A stretch of DNA of 58,611 nucleotides from Cytophagales bacterium (lineage in GTDB: Bacteria > Bacteroidota > Bacteroidia > Cytophagales > Spirosomataceae): assembly GCA_013298025.1 (NCBI GenBank), contig JAAFJE010000026.1, positions 1-58,611 on the forward strand, written 5' to 3'. Under the pieces are notes generated by a model. It did no database searches. It saw only the letters and a program-made list of their open reading frames with translations, and had not been told where the DNA came from. This document shows, piece after piece, positions 7,270-15,060 of the stretch. The translations under genes and the position numbers were made by a program. Numbering within the stretch: position 1 is the stretch's first letter; each line of letters opens with the position of its first letter.

Positions 7270-8532
7270 TTAATCTTTTTTATAGATTTGCCCAGCTTTC
7301 ATAACCCATACTATTTGTCTTATTTGCTGAATATTCTCTACAGGATTACCTTCGATAAGTACTAAATCGGCCCAATTGCCTGCCTTGATTCTGCCTGCGA
7401 GGGGCAGTTTGAAGGCTTCGGCATTTACAGCCGTACTGGCACGCAGTACCGCCAAGGGACTCATACCGTAGGCGACCATTAGCTCCATTTCACGGGCGTT
7501 GTCGCCATGCGGAAATACGCCCACATCACCACCCATGCAAATTTTTACTCCCATCGCTAATGCCTGCTGAAAACTCTTGCGTTTGGCTGTAATGCGTTCG
7601 GGTTCTGGCTCTTTATCCTTTTTCCAACCACGGTACTGGCTAATGGCATCTCCTGCGGCCAAGGTCGGACAAAAACAGACATCTTTTTGTTTCATCAACT
7701 CAAATACTTCTGTCGTAGCATTATCGCCGTGTTCTATTGTTCGTACACCAGCCATAATTGCCCTCCGCATTCCTTCTGCGGTAGAAGCATGGGCTACCAC
7801 ATCTCTCCCCGAACTTTTGGCTATATCAACCATCCATTGCAATTCTGTCGTTAAAAAAGTAGGTTGGGCATCTTTCATCAAGCCCCAACGATAATCGGCA
7901 TATACTTTGATAACATCGGCTCCTTTGCCAATTTGGGTTCTAACGGCCTTGGCGAGGTTGTCAACGCCATCGGCTTCTTCTGCTCCTTGCGGTACTTGTA
8001 CATCGCTTTGAAAGCCTTTAGGGCCATAACTTCCTGTGGCCACCAACGCCCGACCAGCCACCAACATCCGTGGTCCAACAATAACACCTTTTTCAATGGC
8101 TTGCTTCAAGCCAATATCGTCGTAGTCTGCTCCTTCTGTTCCCAAATCCCTGACTGTCGTGAAGCCTGCTAGTAATGTTTTTTTGGCATGAACGCCTGCC
8201 CGCAAAATGCGTTCAGCACGAGATTCTCGCAATACTTGGTCGTCCCATGTTACTTCGTTGTATGGATGCAAAAGCAAATGCGAATGCCCTTCTATCAAAC
8301 CAGGCAAAAGCGTAGTATGAGGACTTTCTATGACGGTTAGTTGGGCATTAGTCGGCAACGCCACTTGCAAGCCAACGGCTTCAATAGATTGATTTTTGAC
8401 CAATACTTGCCAATTATCGTGCATTTTTTCCCCATCAAAAACCCTAGCTGGTTTAATCAAGAGGTATTGGTCTTGGGCAAATGCTGCAAGTGGGAATAGT
8501 GATACAATGAGCAGGAAAGCAAGTGGTTTCAT
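7270..8532 (-). CDS. Secreted metal-dependent amidohydrolase (imidazolonepropionase/prolidase-like)
   Basis: A protein of 420 residues with a signal peptide (about residues 1-20, ending AAFAQ), so it is exported to the periplasm. It shows the amidohydrolase pattern: the beta-strand-1 metal pair His83-x-His85 in EGHSH, a lysine in VIKVYAD that is probably the carbamylated bridging ligand, further histidines in VVAHAST and TIEHGD, and an aspartate in GGDVG. The family hydrolyses amide or ester bonds in small cyclic or peptide substrates. Annotated relatives include Xaa-Pro dipeptidases and enamidases. The substrate cannot be told from sequence, and no pathway neighbour helps. Confidence 0.8.
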   Translation of the reverse strand: MKPLAFLLIVSLFPLAAFAQDQYLLIKPARVFDGEKMHDNWQVLVKNQSIEAVGLQVALPTNAQLTVIESPHTTLLPGLIEGHSHLLLHPYNEVTWDDQVLRESRAERILRAGVHAKKTLLAGFTTVRDLGTEGADYDDIGLKQAIEKGVIVGPRMLVAGRALVATGSYGPKGFQSDVQVPQGAEEADGVDNLAKAVRTQIGKGADVIKVYADYRWGLMKDAQPTFLTTELQWMVDIAKSSGRDVVAHASTAEGMRRAIMAGVRTIEHGDNATTEVFELMKQKDVCFCPTLAAGDAISQYRGWKKDKEPEPERITAKRKSFQQALAMGVKICMGGDVGVFPHGDNAREMELMVAYGMSPLAVLRASTAVNAEAFKLPLAGRIKAGNWADLVLIEGNPVENIQQIRQIVWVMKAGQIYKKD

Positions 8533-8584
8533 CGTTGTACAATTTGTTAATGAAGTAGTTAACTTTGAAGTATTTACAACGAAA

Positions 8585-8611
8585 ATAGCACGATTTTTTG
8601 AATCGTGCTAT
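8585..8611 (-). terminator. Terminator after the SIMPL gene
   Basis: A perfect 11-bp stem, ATAGCACGATT / AATCGTGCTAT, with a five-base loop. On the minus strand it is followed by TTTTC. It separates the SIMPL-domain gene from the amidohydrolase gene downstream. Confidence 0.7.
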
Positions 8612-8637
8612 GCTTTTGGGAACTTAAAATAAAGATT

Positions 8638-9357
8638 TTATTTAATCTTAAATACTACTTTTATATCGTAGTGTACCTTAATTTTCTCAACATCTACGGT
8701 GCTTTCTACCATTGGGGCATCGGCTACCGCCATTGCTTCGGCTTTTACCATAGCATTGCGGTACATAGGTTGTGGATAATACACAGGTGTTTCAGACTCG
8801 TAAATTTCTAAAGCACCACCTAGCTGCTCGTCGATGCTACTAAGCAAATATTGGGCTTTTTCTTTGGCCGCTTGTAGGGCTTTGATTTTTACTTCTTTCC
8901 TCAAACTTTCTATTTTTGAGTACTCGTATTTGTCAATATTGACGGAAATTATACCCTTTTCGTCAATTCTATTGATAATTGCATCAATTTTAGACAAGTT
9001 TGGCAACAACAAGGTATAAGTTTTACTTTCTAAAAAATTGAGTGGTTTTTTTCTGCCCCACCATTCTTTGTAGCCATTGATACCGCCAATCGTGAGGTTT
9101 TCTTTGGGTAAACCTGCTTCGGCTACTGCTTTTTGCAATTGCTGCTCCAGCACAAGTATATCCACACGATTTTTGTTGTCTTTTTCTTTGAAATATTCTT
9201 TCAAGGTGATTGATACAAAAATTTTGTCGGGTAATACTTCTGCTTCTGCCGAACCTGTTACTTCTATTTTTTTAATAGGTTCTTTTTCAGTTTGTTGTGC
9301 TTTTGAAGCACCAATAAAACCAATAAAAGCGATAAAGAAAAGAATGATTTTTTTCAT
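8638..9357 (-). CDS. SIMPL (DUF541) domain periplasmic protein
   Basis: A protein of 239 residues with a cleavable signal peptide (MKKIILFFIAFIGFIGASKA). The KIEVTGSAEAEVLPDKIFVSITLKE-like opening of the mature part (about residues 29-53) is the hallmark of SIMPL/DUF541 proteins, which share an oligomerising periplasmic or outer-membrane fold and have been linked to stress protection (YggE) and signalling. No catalytic motif is expected. It is flanked by a terminator downstream and a 73-nt gap to kdsC-like upstream, and is probably transcribed alone. Confidence 0.8.
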   Translation of the reverse strand: MKKIILFFIAFIGFIGASKAQQTEKEPIKKIEVTGSAEAEVLPDKIFVSITLKEYFKEKDNKNRVDILVLEQQLQKAVAEAGLPKENLTIGGINGYKEWWGRKKPLNFLESKTYTLLLPNLSKIDAIINRIDEKGIISVNIDKYEYSKIESLRKEVKIKALQAAKEKAQYLLSSIDEQLGGALEIYESETPVYYPQPMYRNAMVKAEAMAVADAPMVESTVDVEKIKVHYDIKVVFKIK

Positions 9358-9430
9358 GAGAAAGTTATTGATGGTTTATGGAGCAATAACGGCTATTCCT
9401 GTTTTTTTGTATATGTTTAACAAATATTAA

Positions 9431-9943
9431 CTAAAATTGCAGCCATTCGTTTTTAGCACGCATTACTTGTTCTATCACATCTCTTACCGCTCCTTTTCCT
9501 CCAGCTTTGGGCGATATGTAATTGGCAATTGCCAAAATCTCCTCGCAGGCATCGGCAGGACAAGTAGCCAGCAGATCGGGACGCACCATCACTTGGTAGT
9601 CGGGTAGGTCATCGCCCATATAGAGCATTTCGTGTTCGGGAATTTGGACATCAGTCAGCCAGTTTTCGTAAATTTCTAGCTTGCTTTTACCGCCCGAACC
9701 CATAAAAACGTCTTGAATTTTTAGGTTTTGTAGGCGTTTTCTTACGCCTTCGTGCTTACCTCCCGTAATGACACAAATGCGATACCCTGCTTGCACGGCT
9801 CTTTCGAGGGCGTACCCATCTCTGATATAAAACGTGCGGTAATGCTCGCCTGTTTCTAATACGTGTACAGCCCCATCGGTCATTACGCCGTCTATATCAA
9901 ATACAAAAGTGGTAATTTGTCGGAGTTTTTCTACAGGAATCAT
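9431..9943 (-). CDS. kdsC: KdsC-like HAD phosphatase (KDO-8-phosphate phosphatase)
   Basis: A cytoplasmic HAD-superfamily phosphatase of 170 residues, the length of cap-less C0 subclass enzymes. The nucleophile/acid pair Asp16-x-Asp18 sits in FDIDGVMTDG. Motif II is CVITGG, and motif IV is MGDDLPD. In KdsC this converts 3-deoxy-D-manno-octulosonate 8-phosphate to KDO for lipopolysaccharide core synthesis. The gene starts inside the stop codon of the upstream DUF2520 gene (ATGA overlap, 9940-9943), so the two are translationally coupled. Other HAD C0 phosphatases with different sugar-acid phosphate substrates are possible. Confidence 0.85.
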   Translation of the reverse strand: MIPVEKLRQITTFVFDIDGVMTDGAVHVLETGEHYRTFYIRDGYALERAVQAGYRICVITGGKHEGVRKRLQNLKIQDVFMGSGGKSKLEIYENWLTDVQIPEHEMLYMGDDLPDYQVMVRPDLLATCPADACEEILAIANYISPKAGGKGAVRDVIEQVMRAKNEWLQF

Positions 9944-10737
9944 AAGGTATGGGTTTCGATAATACTATGGGTAAGGTTTTGATAAATTTGGTGAAAGTCG
10001 GGCTCTTGTCGCAGCATAGCCAAATGTTCCATAATAATGCTTTGGTCGTTGCGACGAGCAGGACCTGTTTGTACCTCAAATACATTATCGGCTTCTAGGG
10101 CTTTGCGTAATGTTTCTTGCATCAAGGGTTTGAGTAAAGAAAATTCTAAATCATTTTTCTGCATGATTTCTTGGGCAATTCCCCACAAATGATTGGCAAA
10201 ATTACAGGCAAATACGGCAGCCAAATGGAGAACTTTTCGTTCTTCCGAGTTTACGGCATAGGTGATGTCTGAAAGGCGTTGTGCTACACTTATCAACAAG
10301 TTTTCCACATCTAAATCGCTGGATTCTAAACAAATAGGAATTTTGCTAAAATCCACGTGGAACGTTTTTGAAAAGGTCTGTATCGGATAAAATACGCCAA
10401 TTTTTATACTTTCGTCAAGATAAAGCTGGGCTAAATCTTGCAGATAAGTCAGCGAGCGACTTCCCGATGTATGCACCAATATACTATTGACAGGCAACGT
10501 AAGTTTCGATACAACCTCGTCCATGGCATCGTCTGGCACACATAAAAAGAAGAGCTTCGATTTAGAAAATGAGAAGTCTAAACTCCGATGCACCTTGGCA
10601 TCGTAGAGCTGCTCGACCAATGCACGGGCATGAGTCACTTGGCGGCTGTAAACCTCCGAAACACGATAATCGGCATTTTCGAGTGCTTGTGACAAATGCC
10701 AAGCCACATTTCCGGCACCAATAAACGAAATATTCAC
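9940..10737 (-). CDS. Rossmann-fold protein with DUF2520 domain
   Basis: A protein of 265 residues. It opens with a beta-alpha-beta dinucleotide-binding motif (ISFIGAGNVAWHLSQAL, about residues 3-19), and the C-terminal half matches the DUF2520 helical domain. The layout is like F420/NADP-dependent oxidoreductases and 6-phosphogluconate-dehydrogenase-type proteins. The actual substrate of this COG5495-type family is not known to me. It shares a four-base overlap with the kdsC-like gene and both are probably one transcript. Pairing with a KDO phosphatase hints at an envelope sugar role, but that is only context. Confidence 0.75.
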   Translation of the reverse strand: MNISFIGAGNVAWHLSQALENADYRVSEVYSRQVTHARALVEQLYDAKVHRSLDFSFSKSKLFFLCVPDDAMDEVVSKLTLPVNSILVHTSGSRSLTYLQDLAQLYLDESIKIGVFYPIQTFSKTFHVDFSKIPICLESSDLDVENLLISVAQRLSDITYAVNSEERKVLHLAAVFACNFANHLWGIAQEIMQKNDLEFSLLKPLMQETLRKALEADNVFEVQTGPARRNDQSIIMEHLAMLRQEPDFHQIYQNLTHSIIETHTL

Positions 10738-10851
10738 TACGGTATAAAGGGAAAAGCGTTAAAACTGAGAGAGGCAAATATAAAAGGTATATTTGGGATT
10801 AAGGCAGGAATTGCCCATAAAATCCTATCTTTACCTAGGGCTAAAAATCAC

Positions 10852-10886
10852 AAAACCCCCTCAGAATTGAATCTGAGAGGGTTTTT
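10852..10886 (-). terminator. Terminator directly behind tRNA-Phe
   Basis: A hairpin with arms AAAACCCCCTCAG and CTGAGAGGGTTTT (one A-C mismatch), eight-base loop. On the minus strand it ends in a T-run and begins two bases after the tRNA 3' end. The opposite orientation also has T's, so it may act both ways. Confidence 0.8.
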
Positions 10887-10887
10887 G

Positions 10888-10960
10888 TGGTAAAGGGCGG
10901 ACTCGAACCGCCGACACACGGATTTTCAGTCCGATGCTCTACCAACTGAGCTACTTCACC
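10888..10960 (-). tRNA. tRNA-Phe (GAA)
   Basis: The minus strand folds into a 73-nt cloverleaf. The acceptor stem is GGTGAAG/CTTTACC with one G-U pair, the D-loop is AGTTGGTA, and the anticodon loop CTGAAAA gives anticodon GAA. The T arm is GGCGG-TTCGAGT-CCGCC, and the discriminator is A. The 3' CCA is not encoded. Anticodon pair 27-43 is a T-T mismatch, to my recollection not unusual in related tRNA-Phe genes. Confidence 0.97.
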
Positions 10961-11161
10961 GTACTGTGTCCCGTTTACATTTTCGTTATTCGTTCGTGTG
11001 TTTCGGGACTGCAAAATTAGAAGATAGATTTTAAAATACAAAAATTTACTACGAAAAAAATGAAACTTTTTTTTCGTACAACGCTGTTTTTCGTATCATA
11101 TAACTAAAAATCAACAACTTAATGCTTTTGCTTTTTTCAAAAAAAAGTATAAAAAAATTAA

Positions 11162-11202
11162 AATAGTATGCTTGCATACTATTGCTAAAATAAAGATATT
11201 TG
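11162..11202 (+). promoter_or_regulatory. Perfect 22-bp palindrome overlapping a candidate promoter of the Fe-S gene
   Basis: AATAGTATGC-TT-GCATACTATT (11162-11183) is a perfect inverted repeat. Its centre supplies a TTG (11172-11174), and a GATATTTG, one mismatch from TAnnTTTG, lies 20 nt later (11195-11202). A protein bound to the palindrome would cover the -33 region of this promoter. The 299-nt gap between tRNA-Phe and the Fe-S gene holds nothing else recognisable. Confidence 0.55.
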
Positions 11203-11259
11203 TAAAAAATAGCTTTTTCCATGTTTTTTTAAGAAAAAACAAAGAACTAAACTTTTGCT

Positions 11260-12585
11260 ATGGCTATGCACATATTATCGTCTATCATATTTGCCCTTTT
11301 ACTGGCTGGTGCGGGGTATTTGATTGGGAAAAGGATACAGCTTATCCGCCAAACTATTTTGTTGGGTCGTGACGAAAATCGACACGACCAGCCCGAACGA
11401 CGCAGGGCTATGATGATACAACTCGCCTTTGGGCAACAACGCATGTTTGACCGCCCTCTTGTGGGAATTTTGCACTTGGTGGTGTATTTGGGCTTTATTC
11501 TTATCAATATAGAGGTACTCGAAATCATTCTCGATGGCTTGCTTGGTACGCACCGTTTGTTTGCTCCTTTATTGGGAAGTGCCTATCCAGCCTTAATTAA
11601 TTTCTTTGAAAGCCTCGCTGTAGGCGTGCTGGTGGTTTGTGTGGTATTTCTGATTCGTAGAAATATTACGCACGTGCCAAGGCTACAAGCCCAACAACAC
11701 CGAGAACTCAAGGGCTTTCCTGTGATAGATGCCAACGTGATTTTATGGAGCGAAATTATTTTGATGAAATGCCTGCTTGTGATGAATGCCACCGATGCCA
11801 TACTGCAAGCTCGACACGTAGAGGGCTATCACGCTGTAGGAACATTTTGGTGGAGTGGCACAATGGTGCATTTTTTTGAAAATTGGCAAACGCCTTGGCT
11901 TGTGCTGCTCGAACGTACTACATGGTGGCTGCATATCGTCGGGATTTTGGCTTTTGCGGTATATGTTACGTATTCTAAACATTTACATATTTTCTTGGCG
12001 TTTCCTGCCACGTATTTCGCTAGTTTGAAGCCTTCGGGAACGATGGCCAATATGCCAGCCGTAACCCAAGAAGTACAAATCATGTTGGGATTGGCCGAAG
12101 CCCCAAGCACCACAACCGAAATAGAACGTTTTGGGGCAAAAGATATTCAAGACCTTACTTGGAAAAACCTGCTCGATGCCTACGCTTGTACCGAATGTGG
12201 GCGTTGTACCTCGCAATGCCCTGCCAACCTCACAGGTAAAGCACTGTCGCCACGAAAAATTATGATGGATACCAGAGATAGGCTCGAAGAAGTGGGCAAA
12301 GCAATCCAAGCCAATCAAGGACAACGCCCAGACGACGGCAAGGCATTGTATGGCGATTATATTTCGTCAGAAGAACTGCGTGCTTGTACTACTTGCCAAG
12401 CCTGTGTAGATGCTTGTCCGATAAATTTATCGCCATTAGACATCATTTTACAATTGCGTCGTTATCAGATTATGGAAGAAGCCAACGCTCCTGCCTCATG
12501 GAATATGATGTTTGGCAATCTTGAAAACAACCAAGCTCCTTGGAAGTTTTCGCCATCAGACCGATTCAATTGGAATCAAATGTAA
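11260..12585 (+). CDS. Membrane-bound Fe-S protein, heterodisulfide-reductase/NarI-like
   Basis: A protein of 441 residues. The N-terminal ~260 residues form about five membrane helices of the NarI/DsrM type. The C-terminal part carries two ferredoxin-type 4Fe-4S motifs: Cys310, 313, 316, 320 in CTECGRCTSQCP and Cys376, 379, 382, 386 in CTTCQACVDACP. It probably passes electrons between the quinone pool and a partner with CCG domains, which is encoded two genes downstream (13637-14431). The redox partner and physiological substrate are unknown. The start at 11260 places the first helix at the very N-terminus, and a palindrome/promoter precedes it by about 60 nt. Confidence 0.8.
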   Translation: MAMHILSSIIFALLLAGAGYLIGKRIQLIRQTILLGRDENRHDQPERRRAMMIQLAFGQQRMFDRPLVGILHLVVYLGFILINIEVLEIILDGLLGTHRLFAPLLGSAYPALINFFESLAVGVLVVCVVFLIRRNITHVPRLQAQQHRELKGFPVIDANVILWSEIILMKCLLVMNATDAILQARHVEGYHAVGTFWWSGTMVHFFENWQTPWLVLLERTTWWLHIVGILAFAVYVTYSKHLHIFLAFPATYFASLKPSGTMANMPAVTQEVQIMLGLAEAPSTTTEIERFGAKDIQDLTWKNLLDAYACTECGRCTSQCPANLTGKALSPRKIMMDTRDRLEEVGKAIQANQGQRPDDGKALYGDYISSEELRACTTCQACVDACPINLSPLDIILQLRRYQIMEEANAPASWNMMFGNLENNQAPWKFSPSDRFNWNQM

Positions 12586-12606
12586 ACCAGATTTTACCTA
12601 AAATAC

Positions 12607-13599
12607 ATGAAACGATTTTTCATTATTCTGAGCATACTTGTTGTTGGGCTGTGGCTCGTCTATCTTTCAGGAGAAAAGCCAGCACCGCCACAACTCAAAA
12701 CTTATACTTTTGCGTTGCCCGACAGCCTGACTACCTTAGCCCAGCAGATTCAAACGGAAGAAAAAGCCGTTGTGGGCATTCGACCCGACAACGAAGCCAG
12801 AATTATTTTTGCCGATTCGTTGCATCCGAGCAAGACTAAAGTAGCCATTTTGTACATTCATGGATTTTCGGCAAGTCAAGAAGAAGGCGACCCTATTCAT
12901 ACGCATTTGGCTCAACGCTATCATGCCAATTTGTATTTGGCTCGCTTGGCACATCATGGCACAAATTTGGGCGATTCGACCATGCAAAATAGCAAGAGCG
13001 ACGATTTTATCGCTTCTGCCGAAAAAGCCCTTGCCATTGCCCAAAAACTAGGCGATGAGGTAATCGTTGTGGGTACGTCTTTTGGTGGAGCTTTAACCTT
13101 ATACTTGGCGGCACACCATCCCGAAATCAAGGCTATTGCTTTGTATTCGCCTTGTATCAAAATATTTGACGACAAAGCCGAATTGATAGATAACCACTGG
13201 GGCAAAACTTTGTCACGCTTTGTTTTGGGGTCTGATGTTCGTGATTTTAAACCCTACAACACTCTTCATGCAAAATATTGGTGTACGCATTACCACGTAG
13301 ATGGCATTGTGGCTTTGCAAAACTTTTTGACGCATCTGATGACTCCCGAAACATTCGCCCAAGTAAAATGCCCAACTTTTGTAGGTTATTATTACAAAAA
13401 TGAAACCGAACAAGACAAGGTTGTTTCGGTAAAAGCCATTCTTGAGATGTACGAAAATTTAGGTGTAAATGCTAGTCAGAAAAAATTGGTTAATTTTCCT
13501 AATGCTGGTAATCACGTCATTGGCTCGTATGTTTTATCCAAAGATTATCAACACGTTGAAAAAGAAACGGCTCAGTTTTTAGATGCCTTAGTAAAATAA
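12607..13599 (+). CDS. Alpha/beta hydrolase (serine esterase/lysophospholipase-like), membrane-anchored or secreted
   Basis: A protein of 330 residues with an N-terminal hydrophobic segment (about residues 3-20) that acts as signal peptide or anchor. The LYIHGFSASQEEGDP stretch is the oxyanion-hole region, and GTSFGGALT carries the nucleophile Ser158. A histidine near the end (PNAGNHVIGS) is the likely catalytic base. The fold resembles monoacylglycerol lipase or lysophospholipase enzymes. It starts 21 nt after the Fe-S membrane gene and ends 37 nt before the CCG-domain gene, so it is co-transcribed with the redox pair. A functional link is not obvious. Confidence 0.75.
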   Translation: MKRFFIILSILVVGLWLVYLSGEKPAPPQLKTYTFALPDSLTTLAQQIQTEEKAVVGIRPDNEARIIFADSLHPSKTKVAILYIHGFSASQEEGDPIHTHLAQRYHANLYLARLAHHGTNLGDSTMQNSKSDDFIASAEKALAIAQKLGDEVIVVGTSFGGALTLYLAAHHPEIKAIALYSPCIKIFDDKAELIDNHWGKTLSRFVLGSDVRDFKPYNTLHAKYWCTHYHVDGIVALQNFLTHLMTPETFAQVKCPTFVGYYYKNETEQDKVVSVKAILEMYENLGVNASQKKLVNFPNAGNHVIGSYVLSKDYQHVEKETAQFLDALVK

Positions 13600-13636
13600 A
13601 CCATAGGCTTATTCTTTTTCCTTAAAACAATGCACT

Positions 13637-14431
13637 ATGAATACATTTTCGATTCAACCTGTAGCCACAATGACCGACATGGCTATGCGAGGCGAAACCC
13701 CCGAAGTATTATTTTGGGTAGGCTGTGCTGGCTCGTTCGACGACCGTTATAAGAAAGTTACACGAGCTTTTTGTCATATTTTACAACAAGTAGGCATCAA
13801 ATTTGCCGTTTTAGGTACTGAAGAAGCCTGTACCGGCGACCCTGCACGCAGGGCTGGCAACGAGTTTTTGTTCCAAATGCAAGCAAGTCTGAATATCCAA
13901 GTATTGAATGGCTATGAGGTAAAAAAGATTGTAACGGCGTGTCCGCATTGTTTCAATACACTCAAAAACGAATATCCAGCTTTGGGAGGTAATTACGAAG
14001 TGATACACCACAGTACTTTTTTACAACAACTCATCAACGAGGGTCGTATCAAATTGCAAGGAGGAGGTGCATTTAAAGGGCAAAAAATCACTTATCATGA
14101 TTCTTGTTATTTAGGGCGAGCCAATGGTATTTTTGAAGCACCAAGAGCCTTACTGGCGGCACTCGATGCCGATTTGGTAGAAATGAAGCGTTGTCGTAGC
14201 AAAGGACTATGCTGTGGGGCTGGAGGTGGACAAATGTTTAAAGAACCCGAATCAGGGCAAAAAGACATTAATCTCGAACGCACCGAAGAAGCGTTGGCTA
14301 CAGGGGCATCGACCATTGCCGTGGCTTGTCCTTTTTGTATGGTCATGATGAGCGATGGCGTGAAAAACAAAGAGAAAGAAAATACCGTACAAGTATATGA
14401 CCTTGCGGAACTGATTGCTTCTCAACTGTAG
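13637..14431 (+). CDS. Fe-S oxidoreductase with two CCG domains (HdrB/LutA/GlpC-like)
   Basis: A cytoplasmic protein of 264 residues with two cysteine-rich CCG domains. The first is seen in GCAGSFDDR and in VTACPHCFNT. The second is seen in YHDSCYLGR, CCGAGGGQM and ACPFCMVMM. Such domains bind the non-cubane 4Fe-4S cluster of heterodisulfide reductase HdrB or related lactate/glycerol oxidoreductase subunits. The protein most likely forms a complex with the membrane Fe-S protein at 11260-12585. The first in-frame ATG (13637) leaves a ~25-residue leader before the conserved EVLFWVGCAGS. A later Met near residue 12 or 17 is also possible. Confidence 0.8.
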   Translation: MNTFSIQPVATMTDMAMRGETPEVLFWVGCAGSFDDRYKKVTRAFCHILQQVGIKFAVLGTEEACTGDPARRAGNEFLFQMQASLNIQVLNGYEVKKIVTACPHCFNTLKNEYPALGGNYEVIHHSTFLQQLINEGRIKLQGGGAFKGQKITYHDSCYLGRANGIFEAPRALLAALDADLVEMKRCRSKGLCCGAGGGQMFKEPESGQKDINLERTEEALATGASTIAVACPFCMVMMSDGVKNKEKENTVQVYDLAELIASQL

Positions 14432-14455
14432 TTTTAGGGGTATAAGGACGATGTG

Positions 14456-14488
14456 TTTGTCCTAAGAATAAAATTTAAGCTATTTTTG
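14456..14488 (+). promoter_or_regulatory. Bacteroidota-type promoter for the 165-residue conserved protein
   Basis: TTTG (14456-14459), 21-nt spacer, TATTTTTG (14481-14488), a full match to TTTG-N19-21-TAnnTTTG. Transcription would start near 14495, only ~15 nt before the ATG at 14510. This excludes the upstream in-frame ATG at 14453 as the start used by this transcript. Confidence 0.7.
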
Positions 14489-14509
14489 TGCGATAGAAAC
14501 CAGAACATC

Positions 14510-15004
14510 ATGTTGACTTCATTTGAAACCTTACCCCCTTCGGCAAGGGTGTGGATATACCAAGCCGATAGAATCCTAACCCAGCAGGAAGTAGAAACGA
14601 TTAGTACCTATTTACAAAACGAAGTGGCCCAGTGGGCGGCTCACGGAAGTCCTTTGGTGGGAGCTTTTGCCGTGTTGTACAACCGTTTTGTGATTGTAGC
14701 AGTAGATGAAGCCCAAAATGCGGCTTCTGGGTGTTCTATTGATGCCTCTACTCGTTGGCTCAAAGCCTTGGGCGAACACCTACAACTCAACTTTTTCGAC
14801 CGCTCGGTGAGTTATTGGAAAAATCAGTCTATTGCTTCGGTAGAAATGTTGCAACTCAAACAAGAAGTTGCATTAGGCAATATTACGCCCGATACCGTTA
14901 TTTTTAATAATCTTGTTGCGACCAAAGGCGATTTTGAAACGCAATGGCAATTGAAAGCCGCCGATTCGTGGATGAAACGTTACTTTAAAGGTATTACAGC
15001 CTAG
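14510..15004 (+). CDS. Conserved Bacteroidota protein (often mislabelled 'ABC transporter ATPase')
   Basis: A small soluble protein of 164 residues. It contains no Walker A, signature or Walker B motif, so the 'ABC transporter ATPase' label that I recall for this family is unsupported. Recognisable parts are an N-terminal LPPSARVWIYQADR segment and a central QNAASGCSIDASTRWLK segment, where a cysteine and aspartate are conspicuous. The family often lies next to HdrD-like Fe-S genes, as here, so a role with that complex is possible but unproven. The start at 14510 is chosen because a strong promoter lies just upstream of it and downstream of the earlier ATG at 14453. Confidence 0.75.
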   Translation: MLTSFETLPPSARVWIYQADRILTQQEVETISTYLQNEVAQWAAHGSPLVGAFAVLYNRFVIVAVDEAQNAASGCSIDASTRWLKALGEHLQLNFFDRSVSYWKNQSIASVEMLQLKQEVALGNITPDTVIFNNLVATKGDFETQWQLKAADSWMKRYFKGITA

Positions 15005-15006
15005 CT

Positions 15007-15059
15007 GTTATGGGCTTTTGGATTGCTGACATCTGCAATCCAAAAGCCCATAACTTTTT
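15007..15059. terminator. Strong terminator with 20-bp perfect stem
   Basis: GTTATGGGCTTTTGGATTGC (15007-15026), eight-base loop, exact complement (15035-15054), then TTTTT. It ends the plus-strand redox cluster and lies between convergent genes. Confidence 0.9.
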
Positions 15060-15060
15060 C

